From Puccinia triticina (lineage: Eukaryota > Basidiomycota > Pucciniomycetes > Pucciniales > Pucciniaceae): 64,000 nucleotides of DNA. The DNA is taken from NCBI RefSeq assembly GCF_026914185.1, contig NC_070560.1:5075501-5139500 (forward strand), in the 5' to 3' direction. The position numbers and the translations under genes are program-made. This document shows positions 23,067-35,332 of the stretch, piece by piece (position 1 is the stretch's first letter; each line of letters starts with the position of its first letter). The notes under the pieces are model-generated. The model made no database searches and was not told the DNA's origin. It was given only the letters and a program-made list of their open reading frames with translations.

Positions 23067-25719
23067 TGTAGCTGCCACATTTTATGTTTTTCATGGGCAA
23101 TAGCTGGCCCAAACTAGCCCCTCAACATGTCTTATCATAATGGTATCAATATAATGAAATCATTTGCATTGTGGGTTGAGATACAGGGGCAGAAACACCA
23201 AAAAATACCCAATTCAGCAATATTTTGAGACTTATCAGACTATAGCAGCTCCTTTTGGGCATTTCCATACATGAAAGGTATACCAAAATAATCTTTGGAA
23301 ATGGATGAAAATTCTGGTACCAACATCATGAAATATTCACCATTTCTGGTTGAGATATGGTGGCAGAAACACAAAGAAAAACCTAATGTGGTGATTCTTT
23401 GAGACTCATGAGACTGTAGCTGCCACATTTTGGGTTTTTCCTGGGCAAGAGCTGACCCAAAGTAACCCCTCAACATGTCTTATCATAACGGTATCAATAT
23501 AATGAAATCATTTGCATTGCGGGTTGAGATACAGTGGCAGAAACACCAAAAAATACCCAATTAGGCAATATTTTGAGACTAATCAGACTATAGCAGCTCC
23601 TTTTTGGGATTACAATCCATGAACTCTATACAAAAATAATCTTTGGAAATTTATCAATATTCTCGTACCAATATCATGAAATTATCACCATTCCTGGTTG
23701 AGATATAGTGGCAGAAACACAAAGAAAAACCTAATTTGGTGATTCTTTGAAACCCATGAGACTGTAGCTGCCACATTATGGGTTTTTAATGGGCAAGAGC
23801 TGACCCAAATTAATCTCTCAAAGTCTCTTATCATAATGATATCTATATCATGAACTCATTCCCATTGCAGGTTGGGATACAGTGGCAGAAACACCAAAAA
23901 ATACCCAATTAGGCAATATTTTGAGACTAATCAGAGTATAGCAGCTCCTTTTGGGCATTTCGATACATGAAAACTATACCAAAATAATCTTTGGAAATGG
24001 ATCAATATTCTGGTACCAATATCATGAAATAATCCCCATTCCTGGTTGAGACATGGTGGCAGAAACAGAAAGGGAAACCCAATTTGGTGATATTTTGAGA
24101 CTCATGAGACTGTAGCTGCCTCGTTTTGGGAATTTCATGGTCAAGAGCTGACCCAAATTAATTTCTCAACATGTCATATCACAATGGTATCTATATCATG
24201 AAATCATTCCCATTTTGGGTTGAGCTACAGTGGCAGAAACACCAAAAAATACCCAATTAGGCAATATTTTGAGACTAATCAGACTATAGCAGCTCCTTTT
24301 GGGCATTTTCAAACATGAACTCTATACCAAAATAATCTTTGGAAATGTATCAACATTCTCGTACCAATATCATGAAATGATCACTATCCCTGGTTGAGAT
24401 ATAGTGGCAGAAACACAAAGAAAAACCTAATTTGGTGATTCTTTAAAACCCATGAGACTGTAGCTGCCACATTTTGGGTTTTTCATGGGCAAGAGCTGAA
24501 CCAAATTAATCTCTCAATATGTCTTATCATAATGGTAGAAATATCATGAAATCATTCGCATTGCTGGTTGGGATACAGTGGCAGAAACACCAAAAAATAC
24601 CCAATTAGGCAATCCTTTGAGACTAATCAGACTATAGCAGCTCTTTTTGGGCATTCTCATACATGAAATCTATCCCAAGTTAATCTTTGGAGATGGAGGA
24701 ATATTCTGGTCCCAATATCATGAAATAATCACCATTACAGGTTGAGATATAGTGGCAGAAACAGAAAGGGAAGCCCAGTTTGGTGATATTTTCAGACTCA
24801 TGAGACTGTAGCTGCCTCATTTTGGGAATTTCATGGTCAAGGGCTGACCCAAATTAATCTCTCAATTTGTCTTATCATAATGGTAGAAATATCATGAAAT
24901 CATTCCCATTGCGGGTTGGGATACTGTGGCAGAAAAACCAAAAAATACCCAATTAGGCAGTATTTTGAGACTAATTAGACTATAGCAGCTCCTTTTTGGG
25001 ATTCCAATCCATGAAATCTATACCAAAATAATCTTTGGAAATGGATGAATATCCTGGTACCAATATCATGAACTAATCACCATTCCTGGTTGAGATACAG
25101 TGGCAGAAACCCAAAGAAAACCCTAATGTGGTGATTCTTTGAGACCCATGAGACTGTAGCTGCCACATTTGGGGTTTTTCCTGGGCAAGAGCAGACCCAA
25201 AGTAATTCCTCAACATGTCTTATCATCCAAGTTTATTAAAGTCTTTGAATCACAAAACAAAACTTCAAGGGTTTCCCCTACAAATCTCCAAAAATCACAA
25301 AAAAAATCAAGGGTTTCCCCTCTACAACTTTTAGAAAAAAAATGAAGGGTTTTCCCTCTACAAATGCCAAAATTAACAAAAAAGCAAAATTTTAAAACAA
25401 CCTGCAACCAGCCACCTAACATCAGCAAGCTGATGCACCATGGCCCACTGTCCATCCCTGTCTAGCAGGGTTAAAAAACAGTGAGAGGATGACCCCCAGC
25501 GCGCCGCATTTAAGGCATTATGCAAAGGGGGGCCAACGAGTTTAGCCCCTCAAACTGCGCAAGTGCAACAGCGGAGGGGGTGAGGACAAACCACACGCTG
25601 GAAGTACAGCGGCAGAGGACGCCTGGGGGATTAGCCAAACACAAGATCCTCCCCCCTTTTATACACCACAGACCAGCAAGCTCGCCTCAAGCCTTGCCCT
25701 GGACTAGCCTGGACTCTGC

Positions 25720-25992
25720 TTGCATGTTCACGGCAACGCCCCCGCCACGGCCCACGCCACCTTTGTATGTATTTTTCACCCGCAAGGCATTAGCTACGGC
25801 TCGGATCTTCTGGCCATTCTGGTCGACATCCAATGTGCGCTACTGCAAGCTGACATTGACCTTAAAATTTGCCCTGTCGGGGGCATTGCGGCGCCACCGC
25901 CATGTCCCTTTGACACCAATGTTGCTATGTATGGATATATTCCAGTAATATCTTATGCACCGCGGCCCTCGCCAGGATCCCCTCCCCCTTGA
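25720..25992 (+). pseudogene. Possible captured exon, unknown
   Basis: An open frame from ATG 25720 with balanced amino-acid composition, in a GC-richer patch than its surroundings. It gives about 80 residues with hydrophobic stretches (SDLLAILVDIQCALLQ) and then low-complexity proline. No family was recognised. It may be a captured host exon or noncoding. Confidence 0.3.
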
Positions 25993-26710
25993 AACCAGCC
26001 ATCCAACACTTGCCCCTTGTCGACAGCCTCAACCCCCAGCCCAACAAGCCCCTCCGATTCAGCAAGCGCAGGAAGAGCAGGCCCAACCACAAGCCACAGG
26101 AAAACCGAAGCACCCCTCATCCCCAAGAAGAAGGCATGGGCCCAACTCACATCCAGGCTCGAACGACGCGAACTGGACGTAGCCAAAAACCCTGCCAACC
26201 AACACTGCTGCTAATAGCCTGCCACCACGCGTCGGCGCACCCTCAAATGCCCCTGATCCACAACATCAAATAAACCCTCTACCTAACGAACTTCCTCAAC
26301 AGAATACTCCTAACGTCAGTGTTTTCATTATTTTACATTCTCTTGTACCGCTAAGACGTTGGGCCTGTGACTCAGTGCTTTTCTTTTTCCGCTTATCAAG
26401 GGGGAATCCATATCCACCAGAAACCGTCCAAATCTACCACGGCAAGCTTCTGCGCCGATTACCGGACTGCACTCGTCTCCAAAGCCGCGCTTCCCACTCA
26501 TGTCCAGCATCCAATCCCAATGGCCATCAAGAGCGGGGCTGGGAAGCCCAAGACTGTTGGCAATAGCCGATGGAGCGGTTGAAACGGAAGCACCTCCAAG
26601 CTGATCACCGGTCCCCGGGGGTTCCATTCAACACTCATCTGCCAAATTTTTCCTTCTACACTTTGAACGCTGCAACATCCAATCATACATAATTTGATTT
26701 CTCAAAGAAT

Positions 26711-27540
26711 ATGGAGCCGACCAACAAGCCTATCGGAGTTCAACTTGCCTGGCCCATCAAGCAATCCTCTCGGCCTCCAACGCCAGCCAAAACCTCGCAG
26801 GCGGAGGTCCCAAAGGGAGAACAGAGCAGCGCCAAGAGACGGAAAACCTCAGACATTTGGAACCACTTCACCAAGACCAACAATGGTGAGTCAAAATTTC
26901 ACTTTGAACAGACAAGAGGAGACGCAAATTTAAGATACCTTCTGATCTACGCAGGCACAACCACCAAGGCAATTTGTTTGAGTTGTGGCTCTACCCTGTT
27001 GGCTCAAAGCAGCGCCGGAACAAATCACCTCTGGCAAAATCACCACTGCTGCAAAGCAGAGCCACACCAATCATTGCTGATCCCGAGGCAATCTATATCC
27101 CAGCTTGATTGTATGCCACGGTTCAACCAGGAGGCCATCCGTGAATCCTTGGCAAAGATGATTGTTGCTCTCCAGCTCCCATTTTCAATGGTCAAAGATC
27201 AATCTTTCTTGGGAATTTGTCGTACCTTTACAGCCCAAGTTTAAGATGATCGACCAAGCCACATTGCAAGAAGATTGTATGAAATTGCACAAGAAACGGA
27301 AAGCAGTGATCGCCAAACAGCTTGATGAGCAGCACGGTAAAATCGCGCTCACCGTCGAACAATGGTCCTGTCAATATACGTCCTCCTACCTTAAAATCTC
27401 TTCTCAGTACATCAACCCCGATTGGAAGCTTATCAACAGAGCTATTGGATTTTGATTATTGCCCAAGCCCATTGATGAGAATGTTATCGTCGAGTGTATC
27501 ACCAACGTCTTGGAATACTGGAAACTCATTAATAAGGTCA
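26711..27540 (+). pseudogene. hAT transposase N-terminal fragment (BED finger)
   Basis: ATG at 26711 begins a basic leader, then SDIWNHFTK and a BED-type zinc finger (C-x2-C-x13-H-x4-H, in CLSCG...TNHLWQNHH). Then follows the region typical of hAT transposases (FNQEAIRESLAKMIVAL, PFSMVKDQSF). The frame is lost near 27240 and continues in another frame with ALTVEQW and YTSSYLKI to about 27540, where an 18-base C run follows. Only the N-terminal third of a usual 600-700-residue transposase remains; it lacks the catalytic core. It probably entered Helitron 2 by capture or nesting. Confidence 0.7.
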
Positions 27541-27633
27541 GCAAATCTTTCTCCCCCCCCCCCCCCCCCCTCAAGCTGTTGACCCCTTATTTCAATCCGC
27601 ATTTTTTTTACAAATGTGCCATGGACTTTGTTT

Positions 27634-28060
27634 AGATGTGTCTGGAAGGCCTCATTGGCATCGTCGGCCGGTACGTCCATCCATCCATCCCCCCCCTCTC
27701 TCTCTTTCCTTCCTGTATTGATGTGTTTGGATGAGGGATGTAGGATATTCACAATCCCCAGACTCGGTGTGAAGGTCATACAGGACCCCATGCCCCTCGC
27801 GTACACCCCGCACAAAATTCTGCTCAACCCAGCCACCAAACACGACATCCCTGTTGATTACAAGCACCGCACCATGGCCCCCGACGTCCAGGTCGCCCGG
27901 TTCGTCCTCCAGGTACATCAATCCTCTCCTTGTCCCCGCCCTCCCCCCCACAAGCTTATCTTCCACAGGCCAAGCCCACATGCTCCTCCAGAAGGCGCAC
28001 AAAACAGTTTACAATATTTTCGACGATCCCATTCTTGCCGCTTTCTCACGCACGCGATGG
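27634..28060 (+). pseudogene. Captured host gene fragment with introns retained
   Basis: Three stretches join in frame across consensus introns: 27634-27670 (donor GTACGT), 27744-27912 (acceptor gatgtag, donor GTACAT) and 27969 onward (acceptor ttccacag). The translated parts (for example IFTIPRLGVKVIQDPMPL and QKAHKTVYNIFDDPILAAF) have normal protein composition. I do not recognise the family. Both ends run into unrelated sequence, and a GC-rich patch to about 28330 may belong to the same or another captured gene. Retained introns mean capture at DNA level, as known for plant Helitrons. Confidence 0.45.
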
Positions 28061-28330
28061 TCATTGCCGTCCTGCGCGCCCGCGCCCAAGTAGCCCGGGG
28101 AGGAGAGCCGACGCCAGTCGAGCTTGTTGCGACCCACATGCGCATCCTCATTGGCCCCCGGGGCCCGCTCGAGTATCTCCAGCGCGTTGGCCTTCGTCGT
28201 CAAGGCCGGCCTCCTGGGCCTCCGCCTTGGCACATCAGCCGCCGCGCCCGTCCTTCTCGCCCTCCCTGGCGTGCTGACCAGCGTGCTGGACATCGAGGCA
28301 TCCGCCTTTGTTGCCATCGCTGCCCTCTGA

Positions 28331-29530
28331 ATTGTCGACCGTTGACCCGCTGCTTGCCGTATGGATGATGAGCTGGAGCAACAGATAGGTCAACCCGGAG
28401 TGCTTCTCTGCCCACAAGGGCCATTCCACCATTCCATACGCTGTTTCTCATGAGAATGGGTGTCAGGTGCCGAGAAAGTCCGTTATCAAGACCAGATACA
28501 ACAATGTCTTTCCATTTCCCTTAAATCAATCCGACATCCACACCGTCCTCAATTTCCTGCTTGTCTAATCACCTCACAACAGTCTCCTCAAATGGATTCT
28601 TGCCAAGGTCCTGCACAACTTCAAGAAAAAAGAATACTCCCAATGTGGTTCCTACACTCCCTGTGGCCCTCTCGTGTTGTGTTTAGTGCTTGATTTTTTG
28701 AATCTTTGTTTTGCTTTTGCTGATCTATGAAATGAGTTCAACACACTTATCTGTTGTGTTTAGCTTACTTTATGGTTGTATCTTTGTCTTTCTCTCTTTA
28801 AACAAGGAGAATGGAAGACAGGATTAAATAGAGATGAATGTAATAACATCATTACTTGATAGCTGAATGTGTTCAGGGGTTGTTAAAAACATATCATTTG
28901 TATGTGTTGTGAATTTTGAATCAAGAGAAAAGAGTTTGCAGAAATGAACACTAGGAATTTATTCAAAACAATTAGGGTGGACTTGTTTGAATGGAGTTTT
29001 TCCATGAAATTGATCTTATGTGTGTTGGGTGTGGACTGTGAGAGTTGTAGGAGAGTGTCAATGTTTAATTGAAGTTTGTGGTGCACCTGGTCTGACATGA
29101 ATCTAGGTTGAATTGTGAAGTAATTTATTTCTCCTTTGCCTTACATTTTCATGATTTTAGTATGGTAGTATCTGTGAAACCTTTTTCTTGACACAGCCAT
29201 CTATAGAACCTCCTGCTTTGACCTCAAACTTGTTTTCTATGTTTGATGATCCTTTTGCTTTGAAAGATAATTTATCAAAAAAAATTAGCTTGTTTGCTAT
29301 CACTGTGGAGCTGGTCTTGATTGATGAATTGATTCTTAATCAAGTTTGAATTCTGAGGGAAATTTGACTGTAAAAATCACAAGACCCCCACATTGCAACT
29401 TGTGTAACCAAGTTCAAATCACATTTAATTTTAAATCACAATGTATGATGCAACTACCTGTTTGCACAGATTTGTGTCAAGTATTGAAGGGGTAATCATA
29501 AAAAAGGGTTGGAATATATTAATCTTGGAT
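28331..29530. other. 3' half of Helitron 2, no supported gene
   Basis: AT-rich DNA without convincing open frames; nothing recognised before the terminal hairpin. Confidence 0.6.
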
Positions 29531-30494
29531 CTGTAGCGGCGAAGCCGCCCGGCCTCTAGTAATGTATCAATATCTCGAAATAATTTGCATTGCCGGTTGA
29601 GATACAGTGGCAGAAACACCAAAAAATACAAAATTAGGCAATATTTTGAGACTAATCAAGACCCAAATTAATCTCTCAATATGTCTTATCATAATGGTAT
29701 TAATATAATGAAATCATTCCCATTGCGGGTTGAGATAAAGTGGCAGAAACACCAAAAAATACCCAATTAGGCAATATTTTGAGACTCATCAAAGTATAGC
29801 AGCTCCTTTTGGGCATTTCCATACATGAAAACTGTACCAAAATAATCTTTGGAAATGGATCAATATTCTGGTACCAATATCATGAAATAATCACCATTCC
29901 TGGTTGAGATATGGTGGCAGAAACAGAAAGGGAAGCCCAATTTGGTGATATTTTGAGACTCATGAGACTGTAGCTGCCTCATTTTGGGAATTTCATGGTC
30001 AAGAGATGACCCAAATCAATCTCTCAATATGTCTTATCATAATGGTATCAATATCATGAAATCATTCCCATTGTAGGTTGAGATACAGTGGCAGAAACAC
30101 CAAAAAATACCCAATTAGGCAATGTTTTGAGACTAATCAGACCATAGCAGCTTCTTTTGGGCATTTCCACACATGAAAGCTAAAACGAAATAATCTTTGT
30201 AAATGGATGAATATTCTGGTACCATCATCATGAAATAATCACCAATCCTGGTTGAGATATGGTGGCAGAAACAGAAAGGGAAGCCCAATTTGGTGATATT
30301 TTGAGACCCATGAGACTGTAGCTGCCACATTTTGGGTTTTTCATGGGCAAGAGCTGACCCAAATTAATCTGTCAATATGTCTTATCATAATGGTATCAAT
30401 ATAATGAAATCATTCCCATTGTGGGTTGAGATACAGTGGCAGAAACACCAAAAAATACCCAATTAGGCAATACTTTGAGACTAATCAGACTATA

Positions 30495-31766
30495 CACCAG
30501 GAAAAAAAAATAGTCACTTGATGACAAGTGACATCATGCCAGCTCCAGCGGGCTACCCACCATCTACCCATCATCTACCCACCATCTACCCACCATCTAA
30601 CCAGTTCAAGAATGTCCACAGGAGATCCTCAGTTTTTGCTGGGCACCACTGATCCCCATTTCTGGTCAGCTGATACTCAGCTTTAGCTCCCAGCTTATGC
30701 TCAGCTTTGTTGCCCAGCTCATGCTCAGCTTTGTTGCCCAGATCAGAACCAGTCCTGGCCCAGCTTATTTTCAGCTTTATTCCAGTCATGGCTCAGCTTA
30801 GACTCAGATTAGGACTATCATTGGCCCAGCCAATGCTCAGCTTTGGACCAGTATTGGCTCAACTGATTTTCAGCTTTGGATAAATCTCGGCCCAGCCAAT
30901 GCTCAGATTCTGAGTCTGACCACTCCTGTAACAGCTTATGCTCATCTGTGGACCAGCCTTGGCTCAGCTGATGCTCAGCTGTGGAACAACCTTGGCTAAG
31001 ACAATGCTCAGCTGTGGACCAGCCTTGGCTCAGCTGATGCTCAGCTGTGGACCAGCCTTGGCTCAGCTGATGCTCAGCTGTGGACCAGCCTTGGCTCAGC
31101 TGATGCTCAGCTGTGGACCAGCCTTGGCTCAGCTGATGCTCAGCTGTGGACCAGCCTTGGCTCAGCTGATGCTCAGCTGTGGAACACCCTTGGCTCAGGT
31201 GATATTAATCTTTTGAATAGTCTCAAAAAATCTGATACTCAGCTTTGGAACAGCCTTGGCTCAGCCAATGCTCAGCTTGTACCAGCATTGGCTCAGCCAA
31301 TGCTCAGCTTTTGAAAATTTTTGGCCCAGCTGGTGTTAATCTTTGGAACAGTATTGTCCCAGCTGATCCTAAGCTCTGCACTAGCCTTTTCCAAGATGAT
31401 GCTCAGCTTTGGACCATTTTTGGCTAAGCTGATGCTCAGATTTAGAATATTCTTGGTCCAGCTGACACTTGGATTTGTTTCAGGCTTGGAATATCCAATG
31501 CTCAGCTGTGGCCCAGGCTCAGCCAATGCTCAGCTTTGGCTCAGGCTCAGTCAATGCCTACTGCTCAGCTTATGATGAGCATCAGCTGTTCCTGGGAAAA
31601 AATTAGGATCAGCTGACTGTGCCACATTGAGTGCTCTGGTGCAGTCCTGCAAGCTCTACAAGTGCTGGTGGAGCAGACTTGGAGCAGCGCTGGAGTAGCT
31701 CTGGAGCAGAAACCAAAGCTGCATCATGTCACTTGCCATCAAGTGACTATTTTTTTTTTCCTGGTG
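30495..31766. mobile_element. CAC-ended DNA element with 33-bp minisatellite
   Basis: Terminal inverted repeats of about 45 bp start CACCAGGAAAAAAAAATAGT and contain the near-palindrome CACTTGATG(A/G)CAAGTG. A 3-bp duplication ATA lies at 30492-30494 and 31767-31769, splitting an intact B monomer (actatagcagc). The interior is a diverged minisatellite and no transposase is seen. Termini and duplication size fit a non-autonomous CACTA-like element. Confidence 0.8.
30930..31190 (+). repeat. 33-bp minisatellite (GCTCAGCTGTGGACCAGCCTT unit)
   Basis: Near-identical copies of a 33-bp unit containing CAGCTG twice; looser copies extend over about 30640-31560. The repeated open frame (LMLSCGPALAQ) is a by-product of the unit length being divisible by three. 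Confidence 0.85.
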
Positions 31767-32141
31767 ATAGCAGCTCCTTTTGGGCATTTCCATACATGAA
31801 AACTATACCAAAATAATCTTTGGAAATGGATAAATATCCTGGTACCAATATCATGAAATAATCACCATTCCTGGTTGAGATATAGTGGCAGAAACAGAAA
31901 GGGAAGCACAATTTGGTGATATTTTGAGACTCATGAGACTGTAGCTGCCTCATTTTGAGAATTTCATGGTCAAGAGCTGACCCAAAGTAGCCCCTCAACA
32001 TGTCTTATCATAATGGTAGAAATATCATGAAATCATTTGCATTGCGGGTTGAGATACAGTGGCAGAAACACCAAAAAATACCCAATTAGGCAATCTTTTG
32101 AGACTAATCAGACTATAGCAGCTCTTTTTGGGCATTCCCAT

Positions 32142-33084
32142 TGTGGTAACCCTGTTCCTGTTCATACTATCACCCTCATATCACCTAAACCCTTCATAAA
32201 TACCTCATTATTACTTCATATTCAGATTCTACACCCCATTTTACCCCTAGTCACCCACTCATTTCACCTAGGATTTCCAAATGGATCAGCAGTTATTGGC
32301 ATGTATAGTTTTGGCAGGTATTTTCTTCATACATATCCTTAGCATTATTACATACATCATTCATTAGTATCATAGCTACATAGGACTGCAGATCTTACAT
32401 AACTTCATTACTCATTTTTCTCTTCACATGATATCAGCAGTACATTCCTTCATAGCTCTTGTAGTTATTATCAAATGCTCATCATTATTTCATCTTCTAC
32501 ATAGTTACCTTTCATGTACACTCTTTGGTCATTGCGCCTTCATCATTACTGCTCATCTTCAGATATTGTTACTATGTGCTCATCATCTATCACCCCCCTG
32601 TAGTACTTCTCACATATATAAACACCCCTCTAGATGTTGTATCCCCATCATGCACTTTCTACTACATCCCCTCTGTAGCACCTTTTAAACATCACCCTTA
32701 TATGCACTTTCTACTAAATCCCCTCTGTAGCACCCTTTTCATCACACTTAGATACACTTTCATCACCATAGAAATATATCCCCCAGCATATACCTCATTA
32801 CCCATCTCAGAGTGATTCCCCAAGAGCTTCTGCTTTTTTCCCCATCTCACTTCTCCTCTCTCACTCAGTAGGATTGATAACCTCAAACTCATAAAGTGTT
32901 AAAGTCATCTAAGTCAAAGAGAATCATCAGCCACACCCTTTTCTTTTTCTTAGTGTAACCCTCTCTCCATCAGCATTAGTCAAGAGGGCAGCCTCACCAG
33001 CACCTGTAGCCTATTCTACGTTATTAGTAGTGTAGTTGACTATTTCCCCTCACAGCTCTTTCCTGATCTTTTAGGAGTTCCACA
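32142..33084. repeat. Probable solo LTR (943 bp)
   Basis: Begins TGTGGTAACCC and ends GGAGTTCCACA, so the ends are an inverted TGTGG/CCACA. It is flanked by CCAT on both sides (32138-32141, 33085-33088) and interrupts a B monomer. It has a TATA-like catatataaac near 32612. No internal retrotransposon domain is present, so recombination between two LTRs is inferred. A 4-bp duplication is slightly short for Ty1/Ty3 elements (usually 5). Confidence 0.6.
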
Positions 33085-33687
33085 CCATACATGAAAGCTA
33101 TACCAAAATAATGTCTGGAGATGAGGGAATATTCTGGTCCCAATATCATGAAATAAGCACCATTCCAGGTTGAGATATAGTGGCAGAAACAGAAAGAAAC
33201 ACCCAATTTGGTGATATTTTGAGACTCATGAGACTTTAGCTGCCACATTTTGGGATTGTCATGGTCAAGAGTTGACCCAAATCACTCTCTCAACATCTCT
33301 TATTATAATAGTATCAATATCGTGAAATAAATGTTAGCCCTGGTTCAGATACAGTGGCAGAAACACCAAAAAAACACCCAATTAGGCAATATTTTGATAA
33401 TAATCAGACTTTAGCCGCTTGGTTTTGGCATTTTAATCCATGAAAGCTACACCAAAATACTCTTTGCAAATGGATGAACATTCTGGTACCAATATCATGG
33501 AATCATCAACATTCCTAGTTGAGATATAATGGCAGAAACACAAAAAAAGAGGCAATAGTTCCTGACTGATTAAATGGGGCTGCTACATTGGGAGATTTTC
33601 ATTGGAAAAAAGCCTTCCTAAATTAATATTTCAAAATTTTCCATCATTACGGTGCCAATATCATGAATTCATCCCCATTGCTAGTTG

Positions 33688-35332
33688 TGTCAGCTGGCTA
33701 CTATGGCAGAGCCACCGTGACAAATAAAAATATAAAAAAATAGTTTCACATATGAAAGAGATATTATTACTCTTACCCATGTAAAACTACGCAAAAACAT
33801 TAAATACAAATATAATTAATTAATTACTCAGCTTTATGTAATTAATATGTAAAATATTATAGAAGATTCTTATTCTAAGGGTAAAATAACCTAGGGTAGC
33901 TCACTTACAAGTACCCTTAATTATTATCCCTTCCTTGTGTAAACTGACTTCAAAGTTTGCGCAAGTGCATCACGCCCCGTGTAGATGCACTTGTATGCAC
34001 ATATATATATAAGTACATATATTTACACCCATTTTTAGTGACGTAACTGAGGTGTTGTGTATAGTTTAAAAGATGGCTTTATTTGTTGCGTGGCGCACCC
34101 AAGCCCGCGTGCTCTGTTGCCTAGAGCTCAAGCCCGCGCTCCTAGTGTACATATATGCATAATGCATAAACTAGCCTGCAACCAAAGCGCTCAGGTTACC
34201 AGTAAGTAAGAATGGGCCAGAATACGCCCCAATAGCAATATTACATGTGTTATATGTCTTGTACACATGTAATTAATCACCAAACAAGATGTAATTACCA
34301 CGTCATCCAATATCAAAACATTCTAGATGGAAAAAGGCTCTTGCAACGTGCACAGGAGACACTAGAAAGCGCCCCAGCTTCTCCCAAGCCTCACTACGTG
34401 TAAATTACAACTGTAGTAAATATGTAGAAAGGACCAAATGAACTGGAGCACTTCATAAGCGCCTCCAGAACATGTATGTAGCACTGCTTGCACGTGTACA
34501 ATTGCACAGAAGCCAGTTCTAGTACCTTCTGTGGCACATTTCCACGGAAATGAGCGTCACAGAACCCCCAAACCAGCCCCCATGACGTGTAAGGCATGTG
34601 TAAAAACACGCAGAACCTCTGTAAAAGGCTCTTGGCAACCCTTTTATCCAAGCCCCAAGGTTCCACGACCCACAGCGCCTTCTAGCGCAACCAAATTGCC
34701 TCAGAATGCGCCCACAAGTGTCCCCATGTCCCCTGGGCGCCCCTGGAGGCCTGCCTAGGCTATATAAAGGGCCCTTTCTCCGCCCAAAAGGAGATTCCCC
34801 AGCTTTACATTACCTATCAGAATTTTACCCGCCTTCAACAGCCTCATTAGCCTGTGATTTGCCAGGTAAAATACCTACTTTCGTGATTTTTAGCCCCAAT
34901 TTCCGCCCTGAAGCTGTCCAGTAACCACCCTGCCCTCAAGATTACCACTTCTGAGCGCCTCCAAATGCCCAACTTCACGCCTGAAGAACCTCAAGTGCCC
35001 CTAGGGTCTTATACTAGTAAGTTTAAGCCCCTTCTCTTGAGATTCTCCGCTATTTCTTTCTGGGATTTGAAACACCCCTGTTTACAGGCCCCAGTTCTTC
35101 ATTCTAGAGGGATTAAACACCCCTGATTTATCAGGCCCCTCTTTAAAATTAATTATATTACGTCAAATTGGCCCAAATTGGCCCAAATTGCCTTATTCTT
35201 ACGCCATAATTCCCAACAATTACGTTGGAATTAACCCTTATAACCTTGTCTTAGAGTTTTATAACTCTAATCTTTTGCTTTGCACCACGCGTAGCTAGAA
35301 GGATAATATCCTTGGCATCACGTAGGCTGACA
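33688..35332 (+). repeat. 5' LTR of element A (1645 bp)
   Basis: Starts TGTCAGC and ends GCTGACA, a perfect inverted pair, and the next bases (attgggggtctggccggg) parallel those after the LTR of element B (attgggggcctcatcggg), marking the primer-binding region. The start is where the satellite array stops. There is no second LTR to compare with, so the left boundary rests on the TGTCAGC match and the array break. Confidence 0.7.
34761..34768 (+). promoter_or_regulatory. TATA box of LTR A
   Basis: tatataaag about 200 bp upstream of the ORF1 ATG (34965) and within the LTR. Transcription would start near 34790-34800, placing ORF1 exon 1 in the R/U5 part of the LTR. Confidence 0.55.

Larger units (their letters stand above)
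19835..25225 (+). repeat. A/B satellite-like array, block 2 (interrupted)
   Basis: Two diverged ~175-bp monomers alternate. A begins gagactcatgagactgtag and B begins gagactaatcagactatag; both share the phrases ATATCATGAAAT, GGTTGAGATA and GTGGCAGAAACA. About 20 monomers can be followed. The array is cut by foldback element FB-2 (20102-20572) and by an inverted-repeat element (21852-23066), and ends at 25225 where Helitron 2 enters. Open frames inside it are repeated fragments, not genes. Confidence 0.9.
25226..29559 (+). mobile_element. Helitron 2, non-autonomous, 4.3 kb, gene-capturing
   Basis: Starts TCCAAGTTTATTAAAGTC directly after host ...cttatca and ends with the hairpin GTAGCGGCGAAGCCGCC, a short spacer and CTAG (29556-29559) before host taatgtatcaatatc. 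Host halves rejoin to the intact satellite phrase cttatcataatggtatc, so the insertion was between A and T without duplication. Its first nine bases and 3' hairpin match Helitron 1, but no Rep or helicase is present. Cargo: an unknown exon (25720-25992), a hAT transposase fragment (26711-27540) and a captured intron-bearing gene piece (27634-28060). Confidence 0.88.
29560..33687 (+). repeat. A/B satellite-like array, block 3 (interrupted)
   Basis: Continuation of the alternating A and B monomers after Helitron 2, interrupted by a CAC-ended element (30495-31766) and a probable solo LTR (32142-33084). Monomers become more diverged after about 33400. The array stops at 33687, where the first LTR of element A begins. 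Confidence 0.85.

Noticed and set aside
30938..31216. Repetitive LMLSCGPALAQ open frame as a repeat protein
   Set aside because: It follows from a 33-bp minisatellite whose unit is a multiple of three, lying inside a non-coding DNA element.
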